64,000 nt of DNA from Roseicyclus marinus. GTDB lineage: Bacteria > Pseudomonadota > Alphaproteobacteria > Rhodobacterales > Rhodobacteraceae. This document shows, one piece after another, positions 25,068 through 34,717 of the stretch. The notes beneath the pieces were generated by a model. It had not been told where the DNA came from. It made no database searches and was given only the letters and a program-made list of their open reading frames with translations. Position numbers and translations under genes: made by a program. The stretch is taken from positions 295,501 to 359,500 of the forward strand of contig NZ_JASJOF010000003.1 of assembly GCF_030163795.1 (NCBI RefSeq), given 5' to 3'. Position 1 is the first letter of the stretch, and each line of letters opens with the position of its first letter.

Positions 25068-26095
25068 CGCACTCTCTCCACCGCCCAACGCGCGGCATCC
25101 GCAACAGTCGCGTCGGGATCATCAATCAGGCTCTGCGCCGCAGGTTCGAGCCGCTTTTCCCCCGAATTCCCGATGGCATAAAGCACGTTGCGCACGAACC
25201 GGTCGCGCCCGATCCGCTTGATCGGGCTGCCGCTGAACATGGCGCGAAACCCGGTATCGTCGAGCTGGGCCAGATCTGCCAGCGGGGGCGAAATAAGCTC
25301 GGGCCGCGCGGCATAACGTGTTTCCTGCGCGGCTTGGGCGAACTTGTTCCATGGGCAGATCGCAAGGCAATCGTCGCAACCATAGATCCGGTTGCCCATC
25401 AGGGGCCGCAAGTCGGGATCGACCGGCCCTTTGTGTTCGATGGTCAGGTAAGAGATGCACCGCCGTGCGTCGAGCTGGAAGGGCGCGGGAAAGGCCCGGG
25501 TCGGGCAGATGTCGAGACACGCCGAGCAGCTGCCACAATGCTCCACCTCCGCCGTGTCGGGCGGCAGGTCTATCGTGGTGAAGATCGCACCCAGAAAGAA
25601 CCAGTTTCCCAGATCGCGCGCCAAAAGGTTGGTGTGCTTGCCCTGCCAGCCCAGCCCCGCCGCCTGCGCCAGCGGCTTTTCCATCACGGGGGCCGTATCG
25701 ACGAAGACCTTGATCTGGTGGTCGCGTTCCTGGTCCAGCAGCCAGCGAGCTACCCGTTTCAACCGCTTCTTGACCAGGTCGTGATAGTCCTTGTTCTGTG
25801 CATAGACGCTGATGGTTGCACGGTCGCGCCGATCCAGCGCCTGCAAGGGGTCGGTTTCGGGCGTGTAGAGATCGGCCAGCATGATGACCGACCGCGCCTC
25901 CGGCCAAAGTGCTGCGGGATTGCCGCGCCACTCCATCCGATCCGCCATCCAGCCCATCTGACCATGCCGCTCCTTGGCGACGAAGGCGGCGAGCCGTTCC
26001 GCGGCTTCGGGGATGGCGTTTGGTCGGCAAACGCCCATCTTGGCGAAACCCGCCGCCCGGGCCTCTGCCAGAAGGGCCTGTTTGAGCGCGCTCAA
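25064..26095 (-). CDS. queG: Epoxyqueuosine reductase
   Basis: A 343-residue QueG, a cobalamin-dependent iron-sulfur enzyme that makes the last step to queuosine in tRNA. Two 4Fe-4S motifs are clear: [16 protein letters not shown] and [13 protein letters not shown]. The proton-donor aspartate region [16 protein letters not shown] is also present. There is no suitable ATG. The best start is TTG at 26095, which overlaps the stop of the upstream glutathione transferase (TTTTGA), giving [21 protein letters not shown]. Translation is probably coupled to the upstream gene. Confidence 0.92.
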   Translation of the reverse strand: MSALKQALLAEARAAGFAKMGVCRPNAIPEAAERLAAFVAKERHGQMGWMADRMEWRGNPAALWPEARSVIMLADLYTPETDPLQALDRRDRATISVYAQNKDYHDLVKKRLKRVARWLLDQERDHQIKVFVDTAPVMEKPLAQAAGLGWQGKHTNLLARDLGNWFFLGAIFTTIDLPPDTAEVEHCGSCSACLDICPTRAFPAPFQLDARRCISYLTIEHKGPVDPDLRPLMGNRIYGCDDCLAICPWNKFAQAAQETRYAARPELISPPLADLAQLDDTGFRAMFSGSPIKRIGRDRFVRNVLYAIGNSGEKRLEPAAQSLIDDPDATVADAARWAVERVR

Positions 26096-26757
26096 AAGTC
26101 CAGGTTCGCGTAATGCGGCGGCTGGATGAAGCCGGGGATCTGGTCGGCAAGGATCGACCGGAAGGCCGGGCGCGATTTCACCTTCGCATACCAATCCTTG
26201 ACGATCTCCGAGCGGTTCCAATCCACGTCCGAGATATAGTCGAGGCACGACAGATGTGCGGCGGCCGTGAAATCGGCCAACGTCATCTTGTCCCCCGCCA
26301 GCCAGCGCCGGTGATCCAAGAGCCAGGCCATGTAGTCGAGATGATACTTGATCTGCTGCGCGCCGGTCTTGACCGCTTTGCCGTCCGGATAGCCGCCGCG
26401 CATGATTTTCTTGTTCACACGTTCATAAACGAGGTTCGCGGTCACCTCGTGATGGAACTTGTCGTCGAACCAATGCACCAGCCGCCGCACTTCGGCCCGG
26501 CCCTTGGGGTCGGACGGCATCAGGGGCGGTTCGGGCCGCGTTTCCTCGAGATATTCGCAGATCGCGGTCGATTCGGTCAGGTGCATCCCGTCGATCTTCA
26601 GGACCGGCACCTTGCCTGCCGGGTTGCGGCGCAGGAACTCGACCGAGGGTTCCCAATATTTCTCGTCGACCAGTTCGACCTCGATCCGCTTCTCGGCCAG
26701 CACAAGGCGGACCTTTCGGCAGAACGGAGAGAGGGCAAAATGATAGAGACGCGCCAT
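26092..26757 (-). CDS. Glutathione S-transferase family protein
   Basis: A 221-residue GST with an N-terminal thioredoxin-like domain ([20 protein letters not shown], with the SPFCRK active-site region and the cis-proline in GKVPVL). The domain's [11 protein letters not shown] glutathione-binding signature follows, then an all-helical C-terminal domain ([20 protein letters not shown]). Substrate is unknown. It precedes queG and the SDR gene with overlapping ends, forming a three-gene minus-strand operon. Confidence 0.88.
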   Translation of the reverse strand: MARLYHFALSPFCRKVRLVLAEKRIEVELVDEKYWEPSVEFLRRNPAGKVPVLKIDGMHLTESTAICEYLEETRPEPPLMPSDPKGRAEVRRLVHWFDDKFHHEVTANLVYERVNKKIMRGGYPDGKAVKTGAQQIKYHLDYMAWLLDHRRWLAGDKMTLADFTAAAHLSCLDYISDVDWNRSEIVKDWYAKVKSRPAFRSILADQIPGFIQPPHYANLDF

Positions 26758-26811
26758 GATCCGCTCGATTGTGTTGGGCTGCCTCTCTATGGCGCAAAAT
26801 ATGGACCAGTT

Positions 26812-27615
26812 TCAATTCGCAAAGCAATTATCGCGCCCATCCGCGGCGATCGTGGCCGCGCCATCGGCGATGGATGCCGCGCGCCGGTCGACAAAGGGGG
26901 AGGGTCGGCCCGCATCGCGGCCCTGCGGGTCGGGCAGCACCGCAGCCAGCAGCGCGGCCTGCCGGGGTGTGAGATCGGCTGCGGCGACGCCGAAATGGTG
27001 CCGCGCCGCGGCCTCGGCCCCAAAGACGCCTTCGTCGAATTCCGCCACGTTCAGATAGACTTCGAGAACACGGGATTTGGACCAGAACAATTCCATGACC
27101 GGTGTAATCGTGGCCTCCAGCGCCTTTCGCAGCCAACTGCGCCCATGCCAGAGAAAGGCATTCTTGACCGTCTGCTGGCTGATCGTCGATGCACCACGCT
27201 GCCCGCCCTCTGCGATGGCATCGCGAATCGCATCCATGTCAAAGCCCCAGTGACGGCAGAAATTGGCGTCTTCCGCCGCGACGGCCGCGCGTTGCAGATG
27301 GACCGAGATCCGCTCCAGCGGCACCCAATCGCGCTCGATCCCGCCAAGCCGGCGGCTTTCGCCGATCATGTAGAACGTCGTGGGTACGGGCACGACCGCG
27401 TAAAGCGCCGTCCAGCCAAGGATCAGGGCGATGCTTCCGATGGCCGCGCGCAAAAGCCAGCGCCGCAGACCCTGCGCCGCCCGCCGCAGCCGTGACGGCC
27501 TTGTGCCGCCCGCGCGCGATCTCCGCCCACGGGGTTTTGCTGCGCTGTCGCTGTTGGTCCTGCGCGCCAAGCCTTGCCTCTTGTTCTGCCCTGTTTTCGC
27601 ACAGCGTAAAGCCAT
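26812..27615 (-). CDS. mtgA: Monofunctional biosynthetic peptidoglycan glycosyltransferase
   Basis: A GT51 glycosyltransferase that polymerises lipid II without a transpeptidase domain. A basic N-terminal tail precedes one membrane anchor (AAIGSIALILGWTALYAVV). The GT51 signatures are AAVAAEDANFCRHWGFD, which includes the catalytic glutamate, and GASTISQQTVKNAFLW, followed by KSRVLEVYLNVAEF. The stated start gives 267 residues. The basic tail makes the true start uncertain, and a shorter form is possible. It is divergent from the LysR gene. Confidence 0.88.
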   Translation of the reverse strand: MALRCAKTGQNKRQGLARRTNSDSAAKPRGRRSRAGGTRPSRLRRAAQGLRRWLLRAAIGSIALILGWTALYAVVPVPTTFYMIGESRRLGGIERDWVPLERISVHLQRAAVAAEDANFCRHWGFDMDAIRDAIAEGGQRGASTISQQTVKNAFLWHGRSWLRKALEATITPVMELFWSKSRVLEVYLNVAEFDEGVFGAEAAARHHFGVAAADLTPRQAALLAAVLPDPQGRDAGRPSPFVDRRAASIADGAATIAADGRDNCFAN

Positions 27616-27774
27616 CGCCCCACAAAGGCCAAGGCCCCGTGCCCGCCCGGCGCGATTATCCGGTCTGCCTCAACGATCCACCGAAATACCCGTCTTTGGC
27701 CTGCCCACTTCCCCAATCGCGCCGCATTTCGGCGTCACAACCACGGGAACTCAAGGATGGAACGGGTATCACCG

Positions 27775-28680
27775 ATGGACAGACTGACCGAAATGGAAGC
27801 CTTTGCCATGGTCGTGGACCAGGGCGGCTTCACGGATGCCGCAAAGAAGATGGGGATTTCCAAATCGGCCGTGTCCAAACATGTCTCGAGCCTCGAGGCG
27901 CGTCTGGGCGCGCGTCTCTTGAACCGCACAACCCGCCGCGTCAGCCCGACAGAAATCGGACTGGCCTATTACGACCGCGCCCGGCGCGTCCTGAACGATG
28001 CGGGCGAGGCCGATGCGCTGGTCACCGCGATGCAATCCGCACCTTCGGGAACGTTGCGCGTGTCGGTCGCCACCGATTTCGGGGTCAACCATGTCTCGCC
28101 GATCCTGGGCAAGTTCCTGCACCAGTTCCCCGATGTCACGGTCAACATGGTTCTGAACAACCGTTATGTCGAACTGATCTCGGAAGGGTTCGACATGGCG
28201 ATCCGGGTGGGCGAACTGGAGGATTCGAGCCTGCGCGCCCGCAAGATCTGCGAGACGCAGCGCCGCATGATCGCCGCGCCCTCCTATTTCGCGCGCTATG
28301 GCCGCCCGGAAAAGATCGACGATCTGAACGAACACAAGCTTTTGCACTACACCAACAGCGCCAATGGCAACGTCTGGAAGATCACCGCGCCCTCGGGGGA
28401 ACAGCGGCAGGTGCGCACAGGGGGCTGGCTGACTGTGAATGACGGCCAATCCTTGCTGAACGCCGCCATCGGCGGCCTCGGCATCGCCTACCTGCCCAGC
28501 TTTCTCTACGCCGATCCCATGCGCGAAGGGCTGGTCGAAGACGTGATCCCCGACCTGCCGGTCGATATTCAGGGCGTCTACGCGATCTATCCTCCGGGTC
28601 GCTACACCCAGCCCAAGGTCAGGTCCTTCATCGATTTCCTTGTCGATGCCTTCAAGGATCGCGGCCCACTCGATTGGTAG
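27775..28680 (+). CDS. LysR-family transcriptional regulator
   Basis: A 301-residue LysR regulator. The helix-turn-helix is at residues 3-62 (AFAMVVDQGGFTDAAKKMG, then SKSAVSKHVSSLEARLGARL), followed by a substrate-binding effector domain from about residue 90. The sequence style (RLLNRTTRRVSPTEIGLAYY) is that of the large CrgA/DsdC-like group of LysR proteins. It is divergent from mtgA with about 160 bases between. The genes it controls and its ligand are not shown by context. Start ATG 27775, with an in-frame ATG at 27757. Confidence 0.9.
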   Translation: MDRLTEMEAFAMVVDQGGFTDAAKKMGISKSAVSKHVSSLEARLGARLLNRTTRRVSPTEIGLAYYDRARRVLNDAGEADALVTAMQSAPSGTLRVSVATDFGVNHVSPILGKFLHQFPDVTVNMVLNNRYVELISEGFDMAIRVGELEDSSLRARKICETQRRMIAAPSYFARYGRPEKIDDLNEHKLLHYTNSANGNVWKITAPSGEQRQVRTGGWLTVNDGQSLLNAAIGGLGIAYLPSFLYADPMREGLVEDVIPDLPVDIQGVYAIYPPGRYTQPKVRSFIDFLVDAFKDRGPLDW

Positions 28681-28749
28681 AACCTGAGCTGCCGCTTCTT
28701 TTGCCGTGCCGGACCCTGTCGTTTGCTCCGGGGTGCCGTGCCTCACTGT

Positions 28750-28782
28750 GCCCGGGTCGGTTCCGCCGATCCGGGCCTTTTT
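28750..28782 (+). terminator. Rho-independent terminator after the LysR gene
   Basis: GCCCGG (28750-28755) pairs with CCGGGC (28771-28776), extended inward by TCGG/CCGA, and is followed by five T. It sits 70 bases after the LysR stop and abuts the stop of the convergent OmpA-like gene. Confidence 0.8.
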
Positions 28783-29750
28783 CATCCGGCGATCAGCACG
28801 GCCTCGACCCTGCGATTGGCTTCGCGGCCTGTCGTGGTGGCATTGCTTGCGCGCGGTGCGAGGTAGCCGATGCCCTGCGCCTCGACCTGTGCGGGGTTCA
28901 CGCCCAGCCTGTCGATCAGATAGGTCCGAACCGCACCCGCACGGTCACGCGACAGGGCGATGTTGCCCTCCAGCGATCCATCCGTGTCGGTGTGACCCAC
29001 CAGAACGATCCGCCGCGCGGCATCTTCGCCAAGAAACCCGGCAAGGGCTGCAAGGCTTTCGAACCCGCTGTCGGACAAGGCCGAGGCGCCGGTGGGAAAG
29101 CTGACATCGTCCAGCGTCACGGCGCCCTGATCCAGCAGCGTGGCGATCACGCCGCTGTCGCCAGCGGCCGGGCGCGGCGTCGACGGGGCGGGGACGACCT
29201 CCGTGGCGATCGGCGTCACCCCGTCCAGCACCCGCGCGAGATGCGCGTAACCCAACTGCCCCCCTTGTGACAGGGTGAAGGCCAGATGTTCCTCCCTGCC
29301 TTCGGCGTCCTGTCGCACGGCGGCAAGATACTGGAACCGGCCAAGGTCGACATGCATGTCCGGGCCTTGAGCAATCGGCAGGGCGAAGCGGAAATCAAAG
29401 CCGCCGCAGCGCGTATCGGCGCAGGCGTAAAGGATCTCGTATCCTTGCGCGGTCAAATCGGCGCTCAATTGCTCGGCCAGTCGCGCCGGATCCGCCGCCG
29501 TATCGGGAAGGGTCCAGATCTCGTCCAGCAGGCTGCCCGAAACATTGGTGACAGGCACGCTTTGTCCGTCATGGGGCCCTGTGGCGATGGCATAGCCCGA
29601 TACGGTCGATTGCGCCTGCGCGACCCGTTCCGCACCGACAGGCCAAGCCAGATCTTGTGCCAGCGCGACGGCAGGCAGGCCCGCACACAGCAGGCCAAGC
29701 GGCAGGATCAGATGGGGCAGGGGGCGCGGCGCGCGGCCGGAATGGGTCAT
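28782..29750 (-). CDS. OmpA-family protein with an N-terminal domain of unknown function
   Basis: A 322-residue exported protein starting at ATG 29750, with a signal peptide ending near AVALAQ. Residues ~30-190 form a domain I do not recognise, containing a cysteine pair (YACADTRCGGFDFRF). The C-terminal ~110 residues form an OmpA peptidoglycan-binding domain: VLVGHTDTDGSLEGNIALS, then LSRDRAGAV and TGREANRRVEAVL. It probably links the outer membrane or periplasm to the cell wall. It is the last gene of a minus-strand group with the GNAT and molybdopterin-binding-fold genes (7- and 3-base gaps). Confidence 0.83.
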   Translation of the reverse strand: MTHSGRAPRPLPHLILPLGLLCAGLPAVALAQDLAWPVGAERVAQAQSTVSGYAIATGPHDGQSVPVTNVSGSLLDEIWTLPDTAADPARLAEQLSADLTAQGYEILYACADTRCGGFDFRFALPIAQGPDMHVDLGRFQYLAAVRQDAEGREEHLAFTLSQGGQLGYAHLARVLDGVTPIATEVVPAPSTPRPAAGDSGVIATLLDQGAVTLDDVSFPTGASALSDSGFESLAALAGFLGEDAARRIVLVGHTDTDGSLEGNIALSRDRAGAVRTYLIDRLGVNPAQVEAQGIGYLAPRASNATTTGREANRRVEAVLIAG

Positions 29751-29757
29751 GGGCCGG

Positions 29758-30486
29758 TCAGGATCGCTGGGATCGATAGTGGTACTGTCCCACAGCTTGG
29801 AACCCCAAGGAAGCGTAAAGCCCTTGCGCCGGCCGGTTTTCGCCGGTGACCAGTACCGCCATCGTATCGGCACCCTCTCCTTTCGCCCAATCTGCGGCAG
29901 CGCGCATCATCTTGGCCGCCAGCCCCTTGCGGCGATGTGCGGGCGCGATTTCCAGCGCATGCAGCATGGCGATGCCATGATGGATGGCCACGAAGGCGGT
30001 TCCGGCGGGTTTGTCATTGGCCCGCCCGAAAAAGGACATGCGCGGCCCGGTGACACGCTCCATCACCGCCAACCGCGCGGGCCCGATCCCGCCCGCGGCC
30101 CAGATCTCGGTCTGGATGGCAAGTGGCGGCCATGTGGCGAAACAGGTGACGGGCGGCGGCGGCGCTGCCAGATCGGCGCAGGGCATGACCATCGCATGGG
30201 TCGTATCGCGCGGGGTCAGGCCGCGCGCCGCCAATCGCGCATCCAACCCGGTCTGGTGGCCGGGAACCTGGAACAGCGGCGGTTGCCCGAACCCCTCCAG
30301 CGCCGCGATGGCGGCATCGATCTCGGCCTCGGTGGTGTCTGTCGTGGCAGGATCAGCCAGTCGCGCCGCGCTGACGCGCTGTCCACCACCGCCGCCCGCT
30401 TGTACCATAAAGGGTCCGACCTGCCGCGCCTCGGCCGCGGGCCATGTGGCCGTGATGACGGGCATGAGGTCGGCGATCCCCGCCAT
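29758..30486 (-). CDS. GNAT-family N-acetyltransferase
   Basis: A 242-residue protein. Its C-terminal half is a GNAT domain, with the acetyl-CoA motif HALEIAPAHRRKGLAAKMM and the ending NRPAQGLYASLGFQAVGQYHYR. The N-terminal ~110 residues are less typical and may be a degenerate second GNAT repeat. The acceptor is unknown. It is 3 bases downstream of the MoCF-domain gene and 7 bases upstream of the OmpA-like gene, so all three are likely one transcript. Confidence 0.8.
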   Translation of the reverse strand: MAGIADLMPVITATWPAAEARQVGPFMVQAGGGGGQRVSAARLADPATTDTTEAEIDAAIAALEGFGQPPLFQVPGHQTGLDARLAARGLTPRDTTHAMVMPCADLAAPPPPVTCFATWPPLAIQTEIWAAGGIGPARLAVMERVTGPRMSFFGRANDKPAGTAFVAIHHGIAMLHALEIAPAHRRKGLAAKMMRAAADWAKGEGADTMAVLVTGENRPAQGLYASLGFQAVGQYHYRSQRS

Positions 30487-30489
30487 GGC

Positions 30490-31218
30490 CTAGTCCGCCG
30501 CCGGAAAGAGCCGGTTCAGTTCGGCCATCACAAGGTCAACCGCCGCGCCATCCTGACTGCGGACGACGATATTGGACCCATGCACACCGTCGCGATGGAA
30601 CGGGTAGGATCCGATCGAAACCTCGGGGTGTTCGGCAGCCAGCCGCCCCAGCGGTTCGGCGATATCCCCCTCGCCTCGGACCACGCGCAGCGATTGCGAC
30701 AGCATCGGCGGGCCACCCGTCAGCGTCGGCATGACGCTTGCCACCATCGCCTCGAAGATCGTGGGGACGCCCGCCATGACATGCACATTGCCGATGGTGA
30801 ACCCGGGCGCGGCCGAAATCGGGTTGTCGATGAGCGTGGCGCCCTCCGGTATACGGGCCATGCGCAGTCGCGCGGCGTTCAACTCCTGCCCTTGCCGGTC
30901 GTAATGCGCCTGAAGGATCGCGCGCGCATCGTCGCGGATGTCGATGGCGGCCCCCATGGCATCGGCTACGGCATCGGCGGTGATATCATCATGCGTCGGC
31001 CCGATCCCGCCCGAGGTAAAGACATGGTCATGTGCTGCCGACAGGCTCTGCACCGCCTGTTTGATCCTGTCATGGTCATCCGCGACCACCCGCGCCTCGG
31101 CCAGTTTTATGCCGTGATCGGTCAACGCACGGGCAAGAAAATACATGTTGCTGTCGCGGGTGCGCCCGGACAGGATCTCGTCTCCGATGACCAGCATCGC
31201 GGCGGTAGGGGTCTGCAT
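30490..31218 (-). CDS. Molybdopterin-binding-fold protein (CinA N-terminal-domain type)
   Basis: A 242-residue protein with a MoCF (MoaB/MogA-like) domain: MLVIGDEILSGRTRDSN near the start, then FTSGGIGPTHDDITADAVA, and a CinA-like linker. Full CinA proteins continue with a C-terminal nicotinamide-nucleotide amidase domain, which is absent here. Stand-alone forms are common in Alphaproteobacteria, and the activity may be ADP-ribose or nucleotide related. The start at ATG 31218 begins just before the conserved domain. It heads the operon with the GNAT and OmpA-like genes. Confidence 0.85.
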   Translation of the reverse strand: MQTPTAAMLVIGDEILSGRTRDSNMYFLARALTDHGIKLAEARVVADDHDRIKQAVQSLSAAHDHVFTSGGIGPTHDDITADAVADAMGAAIDIRDDARAILQAHYDRQGQELNAARLRMARIPEGATLIDNPISAAPGFTIGNVHVMAGVPTIFEAMVASVMPTLTGGPPMLSQSLRVVRGEGDIAEPLGRLAAEHPEVSIGSYPFHRDGVHGSNIVVRSQDGAAVDLVMAELNRLFPAAD

Positions 31219-31437
31219 TGTCTGGCCTTTGCTTGTCTCTTGCTGCCGGATCGGTATAGGCCCCCACCCAAGCGCTTTCAAACCCCTCGCAAGCGGTGGG
31301 GTGCGGGCGATGGTCGGCACGGCCTGCAAGGGTCTCGCGTCGGGCATGTGCCCAGAGCGGTGTCAGCTCGGCCTGACTGGAAATTGTCACTTAAAGCGCC
31401 TAATTTAGCGGGTGATAAAGGTTCGGAGGTCCAAGGT

Positions 31438-32250
31438 TTGGACGATTTCAAAGGCCGTCTGACGAAAGACGGCATTCGCATACACGGGGCGGATGATTTC
31501 GCCGGGATGCACCGCGCGGGCGCATTGGCCGCGCGCATCCTCGACGATGTCGCGCCCATGGTCGTTCCCGGCCAGACCACCGAGGCGCTGGATGCCGCCA
31601 TCGAGGCCATGGTGACCGCCGCTGGCGCGACCTCGGCCACCATCGGCTATCGCGGCTACAAGCATGCGTCCTGCATTAGCGTGAACCACGTCGTTTGCCA
31701 CGGCATCCCAGGCCCCAAGGTTCTGAAAGAGGGCGATATCCTCAACATCGACGTGACCGTGATCGTTGATGGTTGGTTCGGGGATACCAGCCGGATGTAT
31801 GTCGCGGGCAAGATGGGCCGCAAGGCAGAGCGTTTGGTACAGGTCACCCATGACGCGCTGATGAAAGGGATCGAGGCCGTGCGCCCCGGCAACACCTTTG
31901 GCGATATCGGCCATGCGATCCAAAGCTTCGTCGAGGCGCAGCGCATGTCGGTTGTGCGCGATTTCTGTGGCCATGGCCTTGGGCAGGTGTTCCACGCGCC
32001 CCCGAACGTGCTGCACTACGGTCGCCCCGGCACCGGCCCGCGTCTGGAGGAAGGGATGTTCTTCACCATCGAACCGATGGTGAACCTCGGCCGTCCCGAA
32101 ACCAAGGTTCTGGCCGATGACTGGACAGCCGTAACCCGCGACAAGAGCCTGTCGGCGCAGTTCGAACATTCCATCGGTGTCACCGCGACCGGGGCCGAGA
32201 TCTTTACCCTCTCGCCCGGTGGCCGGTTCCATCCGACGTGGATCGCCTGA
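31438..32250 (+). CDS. map: Methionine aminopeptidase type I
   Basis: A 270-residue type I methionine aminopeptidase that removes the initiator methionine in the cytoplasm. The five metal ligands are visible: two aspartates in NIDVTVIVDGWFGDTSRM, the histidine in GHGLGQVFH, and glutamates in FTIEPMVN and FEHSIGVT. There is no ATG at the right place. TTG at 31438 follows GGAGG by eight bases and gives MDDFKGRLTKDGIRIHGADD, a normal-looking N-terminus. The longer frame upstream is antisense to other genes. radC follows 47 bases downstream. Confidence 0.94.
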   Translation: MDDFKGRLTKDGIRIHGADDFAGMHRAGALAARILDDVAPMVVPGQTTEALDAAIEAMVTAAGATSATIGYRGYKHASCISVNHVVCHGIPGPKVLKEGDILNIDVTVIVDGWFGDTSRMYVAGKMGRKAERLVQVTHDALMKGIEAVRPGNTFGDIGHAIQSFVEAQRMSVVRDFCGHGLGQVFHAPPNVLHYGRPGTGPRLEEGMFFTIEPMVNLGRPETKVLADDWTAVTRDKSLSAQFEHSIGVTATGAEIFTLSPGGRFHPTWIA

Positions 32251-32297
32251 CCGATCGCATAACCGATCGTTAACCTTTGTTGGCGAAGCTCGGGCGC

Positions 32298-33083
32298 ATG
32301 TCCGATCAGCCCTCTTTTTCCTTCGGCGAGGTGTCGCCGCAATTTCTGCCCGGTGTCCCGGCAGCCGCGCCCCCGGTGGGGCGCAAGGCCGCCGGCCCGT
32401 CCAAGGGGGCGGAACTGCATCGCCATGCCCACCGCGACAGGCTGCGCGCGCGGTTTTCGCAGGGCGGGGCGGAGGCCGTGCCCGATTACGAACTGCTGGA
32501 AATGATTCTCTACCGCGCCCTTCCGCGCGGTGACACCAAACCGCTGGCCAAAGCACTGCTGAAACGCTTTGGCGATATCAACCATGTCCTCGCCGCGCCG
32601 CCCGCCCGCTTGAAGGAGGTGGAGGGGGTGGGGGATCGTGTTGTCTTCGAGCTGAAACTGATCGAGGCGGTCGGCCACCGCATGGCGCGCGCCCGCGTGC
32701 TCAAACGGCCGATCCTGTCGTCCTGGGACGCGCTGCTCGACTATTGCCAGACCGCGATGGCGCATCGCGATCTGGAACAATTTCGCGTCCTCTACCTTGA
32801 CCGCAAGAACGTGCTGATCGCGGACGAGGCGCAGGCCGACGGCACCGTCGATCACGTGCCGGTCTACCCGCGCGAGGTGGTGAAACGCGCGCTGGAGCTG
32901 AACGCTTCGGCCCTGATCCTCGTGCACAACCACCCCTCGGGCGATCCGTCGCCCAGCCGGGCCGACATCGATATGACTTACGCGATCCGCGATGCCGCGC
33001 AGGTTCTGGGCCTTGTGGTGCATGACCACCTGATCATCGGCAAGGCGCGGGAATTGAGTTTCCGGAGCGAGGGGTATCTCTAG
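32298..33083 (+). CDS. radC: RadC/JAMM-domain protein
   Basis: A 261-residue RadC-family protein. A helix-hairpin-helix-like N-terminal part ([19 protein letters not shown]) is followed by a JAMM metalloprotease-like domain with the metal motif [14 protein letters not shown] and the upstream glutamate region. RadC was once linked to DNA repair, but its real function is unsettled. Start ATG 32298. An in-frame TTG at 32277 is less likely. It follows map by 47 bases and is convergent with the PBP-OmpA gene. Confidence 0.92.
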   Translation: MSDQPSFSFGEVSPQFLPGVPAAAPPVGRKAAGPSKGAELHRHAHRDRLRARFSQGGAEAVPDYELLEMILYRALPRGDTKPLAKALLKRFGDINHVLAAPPARLKEVEGVGDRVVFELKLIEAVGHRMARARVLKRPILSSWDALLDYCQTAMAHRDLEQFRVLYLDRKNVLIADEAQADGTVDHVPVYPREVVKRALELNASALILVHNHPSGDPSPSRADIDMTYAIRDAAQVLGLVVHDHLIIGKARELSFRSEGYL

Positions 33084-33113
33084 CCCCGTCGCGCGGCCTT
33101 GCGGCTCACGGCC

Positions 33114-34697
33114 TCAGGGCGTGCCCTGATCCAGCCAGACCTCGACGCGGCGATTGACGGCGCGGCCCCAATCGCTGTCGTCGCAGGCCATCGGCATCGC
33201 CTCGCCAAAGGCATCGATGGCCAGTGTCACCCGGCCCGGATCCGCCGCCTCTGCCGCCGCGCGCACCGCCTCTCGTACGGTTTCCGCCCGTCGCAGCGAC
33301 AGGCGCTGGTTCACGGCGGCGGGGCCTTCGGCGTCGGAAAACCCCACGAAGGTCAGACGCCGGCCGTCGAACAGACCCTGTTCGATGGCCGCGGCCAGCC
33401 GCGCGACAGCGGCCCGTGACTGTGCATCCAGATCGACAGACCCATCCGCGAACCGAAAGGTGGTAGACAACCGTTCCGATCCGTCCAGCCGTGCGACCAG
33501 CCGCTGAAGATCGGGCAATGTCACCTCGTCCCCCGCGGCTGCGACCGCGTTGGCCAGCCGCCGACCCTGCATCGCCACCGGGGTCCGGGTCAGGGTCTGG
33601 TTGACGTATCCCGCCCGCGCCACGATCCGTTCGGCGGTCCCGGTTTCGGTCCAGTTGAGGAAATCGCGCACCAGCTGCGGCAGGCGGCGCGGCGCAAGGT
33701 AGATCAGGACCGGCGCGGTCAGCGGATAATCCTCAGCGCGGACGGCATTGGCATCGGCCGTTTGCGAGAACCCGCAGGCCCCCGCAAGCGGCAGGCTGCG
33801 CGCCGGGCCATGCGCCGATTGCGCGGTGATCCCGATCGCATAGGCGTCCCGCGCCACCGCTTCTGCAAGATCTACGGAACTGTCGTGGCGCGTGATGTCG
33901 GGGCTGGGAACGGGATGCCCCTGCGCCGACAGGATGCGATCGTCGAAGAATTGCGCCAGCCCCAGATCGGCCTGCAACAGGTGCAGCGCGATCGGCGCAT
34001 CGGGGCCGCCCAGATCCTGCCAATTGGTGATCGCCCCGGAAAAGACCTGCGCCAGTTGTGACAGCGACAGGGCCGCAACGGGGTTTTGCGGCGCGACCAC
34101 CGGCACCAGCGCGTCCAGCCCGATCACCCGCACCCGCCGGATCAGCGCCGGATCATCGGGAAAGGCCGCCAGATCGGCGCGGCGTTCTGCCTCCGAGGCT
34201 TCGCGCAGGCTGATCGCCATGTCGGTTTCGCCGTTCAAAAGCGCCAACATGCCCGTGTCGCTGGTGCCGGGCAACACATGGAACACCGCCGCGACGCTGC
34301 CATCGGCGCGGCTCAGCGCATAGCGCAGCCCGCCCCCCACGACAGGTTCCGGTGTGGCAAGCGTCATGCCACGGCTTTGCGCAAAACCCTCGATCAAGGG
34401 CGGCAACAGGCCCTCGGCCACCGTCGCTTCGCCCGCGATGCGCGCCTCGGCCACGAAGCCGCCCAGATCGGGACAACCCGGCCCGGCACAGCGCACACCC
34501 TCGGAGGCGATGGTCAGGGGGCCATAGATGGTTTCAAGGCGGTAATAGGCCCCATCATAGGCGACCAGATTCCCTTCCAGCGTCACGCTGCCGTCAAGCG
34601 AGCGCAGTTCCACATCCTGCGCCCAGAGCGCAGGGGGCGACACGAGAAACATGCAGGTGAAGGCGGTCCGCAGGACCGTCGCCGGTGAAAAGGGCAT
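33114..34697 (-). CDS. PstS-like periplasmic binding protein fused to an OmpA domain
   Basis: A 527-residue exported protein. The signal peptide ends near AWAQ (TCMFLVSPPALWAQ). Residues ~30-80 form a small N-terminal domain. Residues ~85-370 resemble a phosphate-binding-protein fold (AALSLSQLAQVFSGAITNWQ is the hallmark PstS-type stretch). Residues ~415-525 form an OmpA peptidoglycan-binding domain (VGFSDAEGPAAVNQRLSLRR and the NRRVEVWL end). It would be tethered to the cell wall while presenting a ligand-binding module. There is no Pst transporter nearby. The gene begins 20 bases downstream of the Tat-type unknown gene. Confidence 0.85.
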   Translation of the reverse strand: MPFSPATVLRTAFTCMFLVSPPALWAQDVELRSLDGSVTLEGNLVAYDGAYYRLETIYGPLTIASEGVRCAGPGCPDLGGFVAEARIAGEATVAEGLLPPLIEGFAQSRGMTLATPEPVVGGGLRYALSRADGSVAAVFHVLPGTSDTGMLALLNGETDMAISLREASEAERRADLAAFPDDPALIRRVRVIGLDALVPVVAPQNPVAALSLSQLAQVFSGAITNWQDLGGPDAPIALHLLQADLGLAQFFDDRILSAQGHPVPSPDITRHDSSVDLAEAVARDAYAIGITAQSAHGPARSLPLAGACGFSQTADANAVRAEDYPLTAPVLIYLAPRRLPQLVRDFLNWTETGTAERIVARAGYVNQTLTRTPVAMQGRRLANAVAAAGDEVTLPDLQRLVARLDGSERLSTTFRFADGSVDLDAQSRAAVARLAAAIEQGLFDGRRLTFVGFSDAEGPAAVNQRLSLRRAETVREAVRAAAEAADPGRVTLAIDAFGEAMPMACDDSDWGRAVNRRVEVWLDQGTP

Positions 34698-34717
34698 GTT
34701 GGCTGCGCGACTGGGCC

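Noticed and set aside
29749-31437. Long in-frame extension upstream of map
   Set aside because: It runs antisense across the GNAT and MoCF-domain genes and has no conserved sequence. The TTG at 31,438 with its GGAGG site is a better start.
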